64,000 nucleotides of DNA from Microtetraspora sp. NBRC 13810 (GCF_030268685.1 NZ_BSRQ01000009.1:223693-287692); one strand, 5' to 3'; counted from the first letter of the stretch, positions 9,716 to 18,888 are shown. The notes: generated by a model not told the origin, from the letters alone. Translations and numbers: made by a program.

Positions 9716-10513
9716 TCAGGACCGCTCCAGGTAGTCGAGCTGGGCACGGACCGACATCTCGGCCGCCGGCCACAGGGACCGGTCCACCCCCGCGTAGACG
9801 ATCTCGACGATCTCCCGCGGCGTCCGGGCCCCCGCCTCCCGGGCCCGCCTGATCTCGTCCAGCCGTTGACGGCGGTGGGCGATGTAGCCGTCGAGCACGC
9901 CGACCGGATCGGCCAGCACCTGGCCGTGGCCGGGCAGCAGCGAGCGTGCGGCCACCCGCTCGGCGGTGGCTCTGAGCAGGTCCAGACTGCGCAAGTAGTC
10001 GCCCAGGTCGCCGTCCGGGGCGATCACGGTGGTGCCGCGCCCGAGCACGGTGTCCCCGGTGAGCAGGGCGCCGTCACCGGGCAGCCAGAAGCACAGCGAG
10101 TCGAAGGAGTGCCCGGGGGTGCCCACCACCCGCACCTCCAGGTCGCCGAGCGCGATCACGTCCCCGTCGGCGAGCCCCTCGCCGCCGAGCGTGTGCCGGG
10201 GGTCCAGGGCGCGCACCGGGGCGCCCACCATCTCGGCGAACCTCCCGGCGCCGCCGCTGTGGTCGTCGTGGCCGTGCGTGAGCAGCACCTCGGCGACCCG
10301 CCGCTCCCCCACGTGGTCCGCGACCCTGCGCAGGTGCCCCTCGTCCCGCGGCCCGGGGTCCACCACGAGCACGGCGGACGCGTCCGGACCGCCGAGCACC
10401 CAGGTGTTCGTGCCGTCCAGCGTCATCGGCGAAGGGTTGGGGGCCAGCAGGTTGACCGCGTTCGGCGTGCCCGCCCCGTCGGGGCTCCCGCCCGGGATCC
10501 GCAGCCCGCTCAC
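9716..10513 (-). CDS. metallo-beta-lactamase fold hydrolase
   Basis: A 265-residue MBL-fold protein with the HGHDDHSGG metal motif, a later GHSFDSL and GHGQVL, and an N-terminal TNTWVLGG. This form is found in LACTB2/RNase-like and glyoxalase II-like proteins. Substrate unknown. The GTG start at 10513 overlaps the stop of the upstream Nudix gene (GTGA). The match in the mycobacterial block is Rv3677c. Confidence 0.85.
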   Translation of the reverse strand: MSGLRIPGGSPDGAGTPNAVNLLAPNPSPMTLDGTNTWVLGGPDASAVLVVDPGPRDEGHLRRVADHVGERRVAEVLLTHGHDDHSGGAGRFAEMVGAPVRALDPRHTLGGEGLADGDVIALGDLEVRVVGTPGHSFDSLCFWLPGDGALLTGDTVLGRGTTVIAPDGDLGDYLRSLDLLRATAERVAARSLLPGHGQVLADPVGVLDGYIAHRRQRLDEIRRAREAGARTPREIVEIVYAGVDRSLWPAAEMSVRAQLDYLERS

Positions 10514-11325
10514 GCGCCCTCCCCGGACACCTGGAGCCTGATCTCGCCGTCCACCTCGACCACCCTGGGCATGATGGTGACGATCTCCCGCTCGGTGGCG
10601 AGGATCTCCTCCGGACCGGCGTAACCGGACAGCTCGGTGAGCGTCCGGCGGGTGGGCGGCATGAGGAAGATCTCCCCCTGGTCGGCCTGCCGGAGCGCCC
10701 GCCCCGGCCGTACCCAGGCCACCTGGTCGGCCTCGCCGCCCACGTCGCGGGTGCGCTGGCCGGGCGGCAGCGCGGCCACGAAGAAGCGGGTGTCGAACCG
10801 CCTGCTCTCCACCTCGGGGGTGATCCAGTGCGCCCAGGGACGCAGCAGGTCGGCCCGCAGGACCAGGCCGCGGCGGCCGAGGAAGTCGGCGAACGACAGG
10901 CTCCTGTCGATCAGGGCCAGCCGGTCGGCCTCCCAGTCCTCCCCCGTGGTGTCGGCGACCACCGACCCGGCGTCCGGCCCGGCCAGCAGCACGCCGGACT
11001 CCTCGAACGTCTCCCGTACGGCGGCGCACACCAGCCCCCGGGCGGTGCTCTCCGCGGCGCGGAAGACCTCGCCCCACTCGGCCGGCGACGGACCGGCCCA
11101 GGAGATCGCCTGGTCGGAGTCGCGCGGATCGACGGAGCCGCCCGGGAAGACGAACGCGCCCGCCGCGAAGGCCATGCTGGCCCTGCGCCTCATCATGTAG
11201 ACCTCGGGGCCGGGCCGGAGGACGACCACGGTGGCCGCGTCCCTGGCCGGAACGGGCTGGACGCGCCCGGCCAGGACGTCACGCGCGTGCTCGCCGGCCA
11301 CGCCGGGGAGCGGGATTCCGTTCAT
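10510..11325 (-). CDS. Nudix hydrolase
   Basis: A 271-residue Nudix protein. FPGGSVDPRDSD and, after an insertion of about 30 residues, VCAAVRETFEESGVLL form an interrupted Nudix box, as in the NUDT19-like group. Substrate unknown. ATG 11325 has a GGAG six bases upstream. The frame is open further upstream but lacks a ribosome site there. It forms a coupled pair with the MBL gene. Confidence 0.82.
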   Translation of the reverse strand: MNGIPLPGVAGEHARDVLAGRVQPVPARDAATVVVLRPGPEVYMMRRRASMAFAAGAFVFPGGSVDPRDSDQAISWAGPSPAEWGEVFRAAESTARGLVCAAVRETFEESGVLLAGPDAGSVVADTTGEDWEADRLALIDRSLSFADFLGRRGLVLRADLLRPWAHWITPEVESRRFDTRFFVAALPPGQRTRDVGGEADQVAWVRPGRALRQADQGEIFLMPPTRRTLTELSGYAGPEEILATEREIVTIMPRVVEVDGEIRLQVSGEGA

Positions 11326-11416
11326 GCAGCACTCCGCCTTCCTCCCGCCCCCTCGGCAGAACGAGTTCGGGTTCCAGCCATCCTGACCCACCGCTCCCGG
11401 CGCTCACAACGGGGGG

Positions 11417-11875
11417 TCAGCGAACCTCGGCGATCAGCTCCACCTCGACCGGCGCGTCCAGCGGCAGCACCGCCATGCCGATCGCGCTCCGCGCGTGCCG
11501 GCCGGCCTCGCCCAGCACCTCGGCGAACAGCTCGCTCGCGCCGTTGATCACCTGGGCCTGGCCGGTGAAGCCGGGGTCGCTGGCGACGAAGCCCACCACC
11601 TTGACGATCCGCACCACCTCGGACAGCTCGCCCACCACGGTCTTCAGCGCGGCCAGCCCGTTCAGCGCGCAGATCCTGGCCAGCTCGTTGGCCCGCTCGG
11701 GATCCACCTCGGCGCCGACCTTGCCGGTCGTGGGCAGCTTGCCGTCCACGAAGGGCACCTGGCCCGAGACGTAGACGTGGTTGCCCGACCTGACCGCCGG
11801 CACGTAGGCGGCCAGCGGGGGCACCACCTCGGGCAACGTCAGACCGAGCTCCGCGAGGCGCTCCTCCGGGGTCAT
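11417..11875 (-). CDS. ridA: RidA family enamine/imine deaminase
   Basis: A 152-residue RidA/YjgF-family protein. SGQVPFVDGKLPTTGKVG and the C-terminal VEVELIAEVR are typical, and a GMAVLPLDAPVEVE segment forms the usual trimer-interface region. RidA hydrolyses reactive 2-aminoacrylate released by PLP enzymes. The start overlaps the stop of the upstream DUF4177 gene (ATGA). It corresponds to Rv3678c. Confidence 0.88.
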   Translation of the reverse strand: MTPEERLAELGLTLPEVVPPLAAYVPAVRSGNHVYVSGQVPFVDGKLPTTGKVGAEVDPERANELARICALNGLAALKTVVGELSEVVRIVKVVGFVASDPGFTGQAQVINGASELFAEVLGEAGRHARSAIGMAVLPLDAPVEVELIAEVR

Positions 11876-12027
11876 GCCTTCTCCCGCTTCATGTAGGCCA
11901 CGAGCTGCTCCGGGTTCGGGCCGGGCACGACCTGGACGAGCTCATACCCGTCCTCGCCCCAGTTGTCCAAGATCTGCTTGGTCGCGTGGGTGAGGAGGGG
12001 GACCGTGACGTACTCCCATTTCTTCAT
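11872..12027 (-). CDS. small DUF4177-type protein
   Basis: A 51-residue protein starting MKKWEYVTVPLL with WGEDGYELVQVV in the middle, the DUF4177 pattern. Function unknown. There is no strong ribosome site before ATG 12027, so translation from a short or absent leader is possible. It is translationally coupled to ridA and corresponds to the small gene Rv3678A. Confidence 0.8.
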   Translation of the reverse strand: MKKWEYVTVPLLTHATKQILDNWGEDGYELVQVVPGPNPEQLVAYMKREKA

Positions 12028-12118
12028 GGGGGTCACATTAGCGATGCGGGCGAGGGTGAAGCATTTCACTGACCCTCCACCCCAGCTTCACAAATGGCCG
12101 TTCGGTAGCCTTCGAATC

Positions 12119-13123
12119 GTGAGCGCTCGCGACTCTGACTGGGACGGCGTCAGGCTCCACGTCGTCACTGGTAAGGGCGGCACCGGAAAGACCACGGTCG
12201 CCGCGTCGCTCGCCCTTGCCCTGGCATCCGGGGGCCGTAAGGTGCTGCTCGTCGAAGTGGAGGGGCGGCAGGGGATCGCCCAGGTCTTCGACCTGCCGCC
12301 ACTGCCGTACGAGGAACGCAAGATCGCGGTCGCCCCCGGCGGGGGCGACGTCTTCGCGCTGGCCGTCGATCCCGAGGAGGCCATGCTCGAATACCTGGAG
12401 ATGTTCTACGGCATGCGCCGGGCCGGCCGCGCGCTGACCAAGATCGGCGTCGTCGACTTCGCCACCACGATCGCGCCCGGCCTGCGCGACGTCCTGGTCA
12501 CCGGCAAGACCAGCGAGGCCGTACGGCGGCGCGGCGCGGACGGCAGGCGCGTCTATGACGCGGTCGTGCTCGACGCGCCGCCCACCGGGCGGATCGCCCG
12601 CTTCCTCAACGTCACCTCCGAGGTCGCCGGCCTGGCCCGGATGGGACCGATCAAGAACCACGCCGACCTGGTCCGCGGGGTGATGGCCTCCCCGGAGACG
12701 GCGGTGCACTTCGTGACGCTGCTGGAGGAGATGCCGGTCCAGGAGACCCTGGACGGCGTCGCGGAGCTGCGCGGCGCGGGCCTGCCGACCGGCGGGATCT
12801 TCGTCAACATGGTGCGGCCCGCGCTGCTGCCCGAGGCCACGCTCGAAGCCGCCAGGCGGGGCCGGCTGGACCTCGGCGAGCTGACACTCGGGCTGAAGGC
12901 GGCCGGGCTGGCCGACCTCGCCACCGGCACCGCCGCGGTGGCCGAGGCGCTCGCGCTGGAGGTGGCCGAGCACGCGGCCCGCACCGAGCTGGAGCGCGGC
13001 GAGCGGGAGTCGCTGAGCTCCTCGGGGCTGCCGCAGTACGAGCTGGGGTTGCTGGCCGACGGTGTCGATCTGGCCGGTTTATACGAGCTGGCGGAGTCGA
13101 TGTGCGAACAGGGGGCCGCATGA
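12119..13123 (+). CDS. ArsA/Get3-like ATPase, first subunit
   Basis: A 334-residue P-loop ATPase of the ArsA/Get3 group. The deviant Walker A GKGGTGKTT at residues 18-26 carries the signature Lys19 that acts across the dimer. The switch I-type DxxPTGR element is present (VLDAPPTGRIARF). The best start is GTG 12119; the frame extends upstream only into the divergent promoter region. No ribosome site is visible, so it may be leaderless. It is coupled to the next gene (ATGA). The homologues Rv3679/Rv3680 have been named BagA/BagB. Confidence 0.9.
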   Translation: MSARDSDWDGVRLHVVTGKGGTGKTTVAASLALALASGGRKVLLVEVEGRQGIAQVFDLPPLPYEERKIAVAPGGGDVFALAVDPEEAMLEYLEMFYGMRRAGRALTKIGVVDFATTIAPGLRDVLVTGKTSEAVRRRGADGRRVYDAVVLDAPPTGRIARFLNVTSEVAGLARMGPIKNHADLVRGVMASPETAVHFVTLLEEMPVQETLDGVAELRGAGLPTGGIFVNMVRPALLPEATLEAARRGRLDLGELTLGLKAAGLADLATGTAAVAEALALEVAEHAARTELERGERESLSSSGLPQYELGLLADGVDLAGLYELAESMCEQGAA

Positions 13124-14253
13124 TGGCGAAGAGCACTCCGGTGCTGGAGATCGACGCGATCCTCGACGATCCGCAGACCAGGATCGTCGTGTGCTGCGGC
13201 TCCGGCGGGGTGGGCAAGACCACCACCGCGGCCGCGCTGGGCCTACGGGCCGCCGAGCGCGGGCGCACGGTGGTGGTCCTCACCGTGGACCCCGCGCGCC
13301 GCCTGGCGCAGTCCATGGGGCTCACAGAGCTGGACAACACCCCGCGCCCGGTGCCCGGCATCCAGGGCGAAGGGGCCCTGCACGCGATGATGCTGGACAT
13401 GAAGCGCACCTTCGACGAGATCATCGAAGCGCACGCGGACCCCGAGCGCGCCCAGCAGATCCTGACGAATCCCTTCTACCAGTCGCTGTCGTCCAGCTTC
13501 TCCGGGACGCAGGAGTACATGGCCATGGAGAAGCTCGGCCAGCTCCGCCGGTCCGGCAACTGGGATCTGATCATCGTGGACACGCCGCCGTCCCGCTCCG
13601 CGCTCGACTTCCTCGACGCGCCGGAGCGGCTCGGCAGGTTCCTCGACGGGCGGCTGATCCGGCTGCTCATGGCTCCGGCCAAGGCGGGAGGGCGCAGCGC
13701 GTTCAAACTGCTCAACGCGGGTTTCGGCCTGGTCGCGGGCGTGCTCACCAAGGTGCTCGGCGCGCAGGTGCTCAAGGACATCCAGACGTTCGTCTCCGCG
13801 CTGGACGCGGTCTTCGGCGGGTTCCGGCAGCGCGCCGAGCAGACATACAAGCTGCTTCAGGCGCCCGGCACCGCCTTCGTGGTGGTCGCGGCGCCCGAGC
13901 GTGACGCGATGCGCGAGGCGTCGTACTTCGTGGAGAGGCTCGCCGAGGAGCGCATGCCGCTGGCCGGACTGGTGATCAACCGAGTCCACCTCTCGCCCGC
14001 GGGAGCCCTCTCGGCGGCACGCAGCGCGGCTGCCGCCGAGGACCTGGAGTCACGGGGTGAGCACGAGCTGACCGCCGCGGTGTTGCGGCTACACACCGGG
14101 CGGATGCAGCTTGCGGCTCGCGAGCATCGTGAGCGGGAACACTTCGTCTCCGCTCATCCCACCGTGCCCCTCGCACAGGTGCCCGCGATGCCCGCCGATG
14201 TCCACGACCTCGACGGACTACGCGAAATCGGCACCCTGCTCGCCGCCTCGTAG
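13120..14253 (+). CDS. ArsA/Get3-like ATPase, second subunit
   Basis: A 377-residue paralogue-like partner of the previous gene. Its P-loop reads CGSGGVGKTT (residues 26-35), so the signature Lys of the deviant Walker A is replaced by Ser28. VDTPPSRSALDFLDAP is the second conserved element. A pair with one intact and one altered P-loop suggests an obligate heterodimer. Start ATG 13120 overlaps the upstream stop, after a run of five G. It corresponds to Rv3680. Confidence 0.9.
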   Translation: MMAKSTPVLEIDAILDDPQTRIVVCCGSGGVGKTTTAAALGLRAAERGRTVVVLTVDPARRLAQSMGLTELDNTPRPVPGIQGEGALHAMMLDMKRTFDEIIEAHADPERAQQILTNPFYQSLSSSFSGTQEYMAMEKLGQLRRSGNWDLIIVDTPPSRSALDFLDAPERLGRFLDGRLIRLLMAPAKAGGRSAFKLLNAGFGLVAGVLTKVLGAQVLKDIQTFVSALDAVFGGFRQRAEQTYKLLQAPGTAFVVVAAPERDAMREASYFVERLAEERMPLAGLVINRVHLSPAGALSAARSAAAAEDLESRGEHELTAAVLRLHTGRMQLAAREHREREHFVSAHPTVPLAQVPAMPADVHDLDGLREIGTLLAAS

Positions 14254-14358
14254 ACGGGGCAGGACTGCCTGAGGGGCATGCCGGACGGCCGGCCGGCGAC
14301 CACCGGCCGCCGGTCCGATCGGGACCGGACACCGGCGGGGGCGGGCCGCCCGCCGGGG

Positions 14359-14655
14359 TCAGCCCGCGATCAACTCATTGGTCCGTTCGTACTCTTCTTT
14401 GGCCGACTCCAGCAGCTCTCGCCACGACGTCACGTCAGGCCGCCTACGCAGGAGCGCACGACGCTCCCGCTCGGTCATACCGCCCCAGACGCCGAACTCG
14501 ATGCGGTTGTCCAGCGCATCAGCCAGGCATTCGGTCCGGACCGGGCACCCTCGACAGATCAGCTTCGCCCTGTTCTGGGCGGCACCCTGCACGAAAAGCG
14601 CGTCAGGATCCGCACCTCGACAGGCGGCACGGGAGGTCCAATCCGTGATCCACAT
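14359..14655 (-). CDS. whiB4: WhiB-family iron-sulfur regulator, WhiB4-like
   Basis: A 98-residue Wbl protein. Cys12, Cys34, Cys37 and Cys43 are the four [4Fe-4S] ligands, and GVWGGMTERERRALLRRR is the conserved turn and basic tail. Wbl proteins bind sigma-A and sense redox state or nitric oxide. The location between the ArsA-like pair and ponA2 on the opposite strand is that of whiB4 (Rv3681c). It diverges from ponA2 across about 285 bases. Confidence 0.9.
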   Translation of the reverse strand: MWITDWTSRAACRGADPDALFVQGAAQNRAKLICRGCPVRTECLADALDNRIEFGVWGGMTERERRALLRRRPDVTSWRELLESAKEEYERTNELIAG

Positions 14656-14941
14656 TTCGACCCCACTCCCCTTAGGTGGTCAGTCGTCTTGTCGGCCGAC
14701 GGGCGCGGGCGTCGAGCCTCCTTATTCAGTTGCCGCAGAGGAGAACGTACGCAACCAGGCGTTCGGGCCGACAGCCCCCGGCTGGGCCAATTTCCCGCCT
14801 GGTCATCTACGGACACGTGGCCGGGAATGACTAGTTACCCCAACCTCAAGGTCACAGTTTCCTGGGTTCGTAAGGCGCAGGGCAACACAAATCCGACTTT
14901 CAGTACTGATCGAGCCGGGCAATCCACGTAGTCTTGTCTTC

Positions 14942-17194
14942 GTGCAAGCACAGGGCAAAGACAAGGTATCGGTGGTAGGAAGCGTCCTGCGGCTGATCGT
15001 CGCGAGCGCGGCCGCCGGGGTGCTGGCGGCCGCCGTGGCCTTGCCCGCCGTCGGCGGGGCGGGGATGACCGTCAAGTCCGCGACCGAGGAGCTTGCGCTC
15101 ACCCCCGAGGAGCTCGACGAGCCGCCGCTCCCCGAGACGACCAAGCTGCTCGACGTCGACGGCAAGCAGTTCGCGCAGTTCTTCTTCGAGAACCGCGAGT
15201 CCGTCAAGCTCGACGAGGTCGCCCCCGTGATGCGCGAGGCGATCGTCGCGATCGAGGACTTCCGGTTCTACGAGCACGGCCCCATCGACATCGAGGGCAC
15301 CTTCCGCGCGCTCGCCAAGAACGTCTCGACCGGCGGGGTGACCCAGGGCGGTTCGTCGATCACGCAGCAATACGTGAAGCAGGTCCTGTTCAACAAGGCG
15401 GAGACCAAGGCCGAGAAGGCCGCCGCCATCGAGACCACGCTCTCCCGCAAGCTGACCGAGCTGCGCTTCGCGATGGCGATCGAGAAGAAATACTCCAAGA
15501 ACGAGATCCTGGAGCGTTACCTCAACATCTCCTACTTCGGCGCCGGGGCCTACGGCATCCAGGCCGCCGCCAAGCGCTTCTTCGACAAGCCCGCCTCCAA
15601 GCTCACGCTCGCCGAGGCCGCCACCCTGGCCGGCGCGGTGCAGAACCCCTCCCGCACCGACCCCAACGTCGACCGGGCCAGCCGTGACCGACTGCTGGAG
15701 CGGCGCAACACCGTGCTGGACCGGATGGCCGAGCTGAAGAAGATCACCCCGGTCGAGGCGGCGGAGGCCAAGAAGGAGAAGCTCGGCTGGGAGGACGTCG
15801 ACGTCCCCGGCGGCTGCCAGGAGAGCGAGTTCCCCTACTTCTGCCTCTACGTCCAGCAGGAGCTGCGCACCAACTCCGCGTTCGGCAAGACCGAGAAGGA
15901 GCGCCTCGACCTGCTCCGCGACGGCGGCCTGGTGATCAAGACCACCCTCGACCCCAAGATGCAGCGGGCCTCCGAGAAGGCGATCGGCGAATACGTCCAC
16001 ACCAGCGACAAGCCGGTGGCCTCCCAGGCGATGGTGGTGCCGGGCACCGGTGAGATCAGGGCGATGGCCGCGAGCCGCAAGTTCGGCGGCAACAAGGGCA
16101 AGAACGAGATCAGCTACAACCTCCCTGCCGACGCCCAGCACGGCGGCGGCGCCGGCTTCCAGGCGGGCTCCACCTTCAAGGTCTTCACCCTGCTCACCGC
16201 CCTGGACAAGGGCATGAAGGTCGGCGACGGCATCGTGGCGCCCGACGTCTACCGCGCCCCCGCCACCAACTCCTTCCGCGACTGCGACGGCAACCGGGTC
16301 GGCGACCCCACCCACGAGGTCGCCAACTCCAGCGAGGGCGGCGGCGGCTTCAAGAGCCTGCAGACCGGCACCTGGGGCTCGGTGAACACCTTCTTCGTCG
16401 CACTCCAGCAGAAGGTCGGCCTGTGTGACACGGTCGAGATGGCCAAGAAGCTCGGCATCAAGCGCGCCGACGGCAAGGGCCTGCGCGAGTTCGAGACCTT
16501 CACGCTCGGCATCAACGAGATGGACCCGATCACCGTGGCCAACTCCTACGCCACGATCGCCGCGCGGGGCACCTACTGCCGGCCCATGGTCATCTCCGAG
16601 GTCCGCGACGAGCGCACCGGCAAGACCAAGGACTACAAGCCCAAGTGCAAGGAGGTCCTGGACAAGGAGGTCGCCGACGCGGCCAGTCACATCCTGTCCG
16701 GGGTGTTCACCAAGGGCACGATGAGCGGCGTGGGCGGCATCGGCCGCGACGCCGCGGGCAAGACCGGCACCACCGACGACTACACCGCCGCCTGGTTCGC
16801 CGGTTACACCCCCGACCTGGCCTCCGCGGTCAGCGTGGGCGACCCGCGCGGCGCCTTCGGCCACGACCTCATCGGCGTCACGATCGGCGACCGCTACTAC
16901 AGCTACGTGTACGGCGCCGACATCTCCGGCCGGATCTGGAAATACTCCATGATCGACGCGCTCAAGGGCACGCCGGCCACCTCGTTCACCCCGATGGACA
17001 ACTCGCGCTTCGGCGGTTGCAGCACCGCCTGCGCGCCCAAGCCCCCGCCGAAGAAGGACCGCGGCGGCGACGACGGCGACGGCGAGGGTGAGGACGGCGA
17101 CGACGGCGGTGACGACGGCGGCAACGGCAGCGACGACTTCTGGAACCGCGGAGGCGGCGACGACGACGCGGGCCCGATCACTCCGTTCGACTGA
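14942..17194 (+). CDS. ponA2: bifunctional penicillin-binding protein PonA2-like
   Basis: A 750-residue class A PBP. One N-terminal membrane helix (about 10-33) is followed by a GT51 transglycosylase (catalytic Glu105 in EDFRFYEHG, GGSSITQQ) and a transpeptidase domain with Ser410-x-x-Lys413 (GSTFK), SVN and Lys607-Thr-Gly-Thr. It polymerises and cross-links peptidoglycan outside the membrane. There is no PASTA domain; the chain ends instead in a roughly 45-residue Asp/Gly-rich acidic tail. GTG start 14942 has no clear ribosome site. Corresponds to Rv3682. Confidence 0.92.
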   Translation: MQAQGKDKVSVVGSVLRLIVASAAAGVLAAAVALPAVGGAGMTVKSATEELALTPEELDEPPLPETTKLLDVDGKQFAQFFFENRESVKLDEVAPVMREAIVAIEDFRFYEHGPIDIEGTFRALAKNVSTGGVTQGGSSITQQYVKQVLFNKAETKAEKAAAIETTLSRKLTELRFAMAIEKKYSKNEILERYLNISYFGAGAYGIQAAAKRFFDKPASKLTLAEAATLAGAVQNPSRTDPNVDRASRDRLLERRNTVLDRMAELKKITPVEAAEAKKEKLGWEDVDVPGGCQESEFPYFCLYVQQELRTNSAFGKTEKERLDLLRDGGLVIKTTLDPKMQRASEKAIGEYVHTSDKPVASQAMVVPGTGEIRAMAASRKFGGNKGKNEISYNLPADAQHGGGAGFQAGSTFKVFTLLTALDKGMKVGDGIVAPDVYRAPATNSFRDCDGNRVGDPTHEVANSSEGGGGFKSLQTGTWGSVNTFFVALQQKVGLCDTVEMAKKLGIKRADGKGLREFETFTLGINEMDPITVANSYATIAARGTYCRPMVISEVRDERTGKTKDYKPKCKEVLDKEVADAASHILSGVFTKGTMSGVGGIGRDAAGKTGTTDDYTAAWFAGYTPDLASAVSVGDPRGAFGHDLIGVTIGDRYYSYVYGADISGRIWKYSMIDALKGTPATSFTPMDNSRFGGCSTACAPKPPPKKDRGGDDGDGEGEDGDDGGDDGGNGSDDFWNRGGGDDDAGPITPFD

Positions 17195-17213
17195 CCCGCC
17201 CTGAACGCTCCGC

Positions 17214-17245
17214 CCGGGTGAGCCCCCCGCCGAGGGCTCACCCGG
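17214..17245. terminator. bidirectional terminator between ponA2 and YqeY gene
   Basis: A 12-bp perfect stem (17214-17225 with 17234-17245) and 8-base loop, between the stops of two converging genes. It can serve both. Confidence 0.75.
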
Positions 17246-17254
17246 ATCCGCCGG

Positions 17255-17722
17255 TCAGCCGGCCGCGAGCCGCGTCCGTACGGCCTGCGCGACCCGGCCG
17301 CCCTCGGCCCGGCCCGCGACCTTCGGGTTCAGCACCTTCATCACCTGTCCCATCGCCTTCGGCCCCTCCGCGCCGCTCTCCGCGATGGCCTCGTCGACCA
17401 GCCTGCCCAGCTCGTCGTCGGAGAGCTGGGCGGGCAGGTAAGCCTCCAGCACGGACTCCTCGTCCCGCTCCGCCTGGGCCTGCTCGGCCCGGCCCGCGTC
17501 GGCGAACGCGGTGGCCGCCTCCCGCCGCTTCTTCGCCTCCTTCGTCAGGACCTTGAGGATCTCGTCGTCCGACAGCTCCCTGGCCTCCTTGCCGGAGACC
17601 TCCTCGGTGCTGATCGCCGCGAGGGCCATGCGAATCGTCCGGGTACGAAGCTCGTCCCGGGCCTTCATCGAGACCGACAGGTCGGCCTTCAACTTGTCCT
17701 TCAAAGCGCTCATGCGGTCCAT
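17255..17722 (-). CDS. GatB/YqeY domain protein
   Basis: A 155-residue protein matching the YqeY family: an N-terminal helical part (RTIRMALAAISTEEVSGK) and a C-terminal QLSDDELGRLVDEAIAESGA plus AMGQVMKVLNPKVAGRA, which resembles the tail domain of GatB. The role is not established, though tRNA amidotransferase-like interaction has been suggested. The start is ATG 17722, or the in-frame ATG 17713. Confidence 0.87.
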   Translation of the reverse strand: MDRMSALKDKLKADLSVSMKARDELRTRTIRMALAAISTEEVSGKEARELSDDEILKVLTKEAKKRREAATAFADAGRAEQAQAERDEESVLEAYLPAQLSDDELGRLVDEAIAESGAEGPKAMGQVMKVLNPKVAGRAEGGRVAQAVRTRLAAG

Positions 17723-17826
17723 CTTGCCGTCTCACCAGCCCCGCCGTAGCCCAGGTTTACGGCGCCCCGCCGTACGTCCCGTGGCGAACGAACCGTCGCG
17801 CGCGGCTCGTCGGGCATGATGAAGAT

Positions 17827-18720
17827 GTGAGGAAAGCAGCAGCGATACCCCTGTCCGTGCTCGGGCTCGGCGTGGCCGGCCTCGGTTACGCGAGCGTCAT
17901 CGAGCGCAACCGCTTCCGCCTTCGCCGGTTCGACGTGCCCGTGCTCGACCGCGGCCAGCGGAAGGTGCGCATCCTGCACCTCTCCGACCTGCACCTGACC
18001 CCGGGCAGGCGGCTCCTCATCAACTGGGTGCGCTCGCTCGGCGACCTCCGGCCCGACCTGGTGGTCAACACCGGCGACTCGATCGCCCACCCGGACGCCG
18101 TCCCCGCGCTCCTCTACGCGCTGGAGCCGCTGCTGTCCCGCCCCGGCCTGTTCGTCTACGGCTCCAACGACCTCTACGCCCCCCACCCCAAGAACCCCGT
18201 GCGCTACCTGTGGCGCACTTCCAAGACCGACCGGCGCCAGCACGTGCCCACCCTGCCGTGGGACGAGCTGGGCGCGGGCATGGCCGCCGAGGGCTGGCTC
18301 GACATGAACAACACCACCGCCCGGATCAAGGTGGGCGACCTCGACGTGGCCGTGGGCGGCATCCACGACTCGCACATCGACCGCGACCGCTACGACCTGA
18401 TCGCCGGTCCGGCCCCCGCCGACGCCGACCTGCGCCTGGGCGTCATGCACTCCCCCGAGCCGCGCAACATGACCCGCTTCGCCGCCGACGGCTACGAACT
18501 CCTCCTCGCCGGGCACACCCACGGCGGGCAGCTCTGCATCCCGTTCTACGGCGCCCTGGTCACCAACTGCGGCATCGACCGCGCCCGGGTCAAGGGCCTG
18601 CACCGCCACGACAGCGCCTGGCTGCACGTCTCCGCCGGCCTCGGCACCTCCCCGTACGCCCCGGTCCGCTTCGCCTGCCACCCCGAAGCGACCCTCCTCA
18701 CCCTCACCCCCCGGCGCTGA
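17827..18720 (+). CDS. membrane-anchored metallophosphoesterase
   Basis: A 297-residue calcineurin-like phosphoesterase with an N-terminal hydrophobic segment (residues 5-24). Motifs: HLSDLHL (metal ligands Asp54 and His56), NTGDS, and GHTHGGQL. The usual GNHD/E motif is replaced by GSND, so the catalytic His position differs. Likely lipid- or envelope-linked, like other YkuE-type proteins. GTG start 17827. Corresponds to Rv3683. Confidence 0.88.
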   Translation: MRKAAAIPLSVLGLGVAGLGYASVIERNRFRLRRFDVPVLDRGQRKVRILHLSDLHLTPGRRLLINWVRSLGDLRPDLVVNTGDSIAHPDAVPALLYALEPLLSRPGLFVYGSNDLYAPHPKNPVRYLWRTSKTDRRQHVPTLPWDELGAGMAAEGWLDMNNTTARIKVGDLDVAVGGIHDSHIDRDRYDLIAGPAPADADLRLGVMHSPEPRNMTRFAADGYELLLAGHTHGGQLCIPFYGALVTNCGIDRARVKGLHRHDSAWLHVSAGLGTSPYAPVRFACHPEATLLTLTPRR

Positions 18721-18794
18721 TCACCGCCAGGCGACGCAAACACCGCGGAAGTCCGCTAGACTTTCCATCGCACGGGCCCGGAAAGCCCGGGCAC

Positions 18795-18868
18795 CGGGGT
18801 GTAGCGCAGCTTGGCAGCGCGCTTCGTTCGGGACGAAGAGGCCGCAGGTTCAAATCCTGTCACCCCGA
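18795..18868 (+). tRNA. tRNA-Pro (anticodon CGG)
   Basis: A 74-nt cloverleaf. The 7-bp acceptor stem CGGGGTG/CACCCCG is perfect, as are a 4-bp D stem GCGC/GCGC and the anticodon stem CTTCG/CGAAG with loop TTCGGGA (anticodon CGG, codon CCG). The T arm is GCAGG-TTCAAAT-CCTGT. The 3' CCA is not encoded. Its 3' half is a known type of integration target in actinomycetes, and accessory DNA starts directly after it. Confidence 0.96.
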
Positions 18869-18888
18869 CGTTTATTTCCCGAGGCCAG

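Noticed and set aside
14900..16864. A 654-codon open frame on the minus strand across ponA2
   Set aside because: It lies antisense to a clear PBP gene and has the V/G/L/R-rich composition of antisense frames in GC-rich DNA; no motif.
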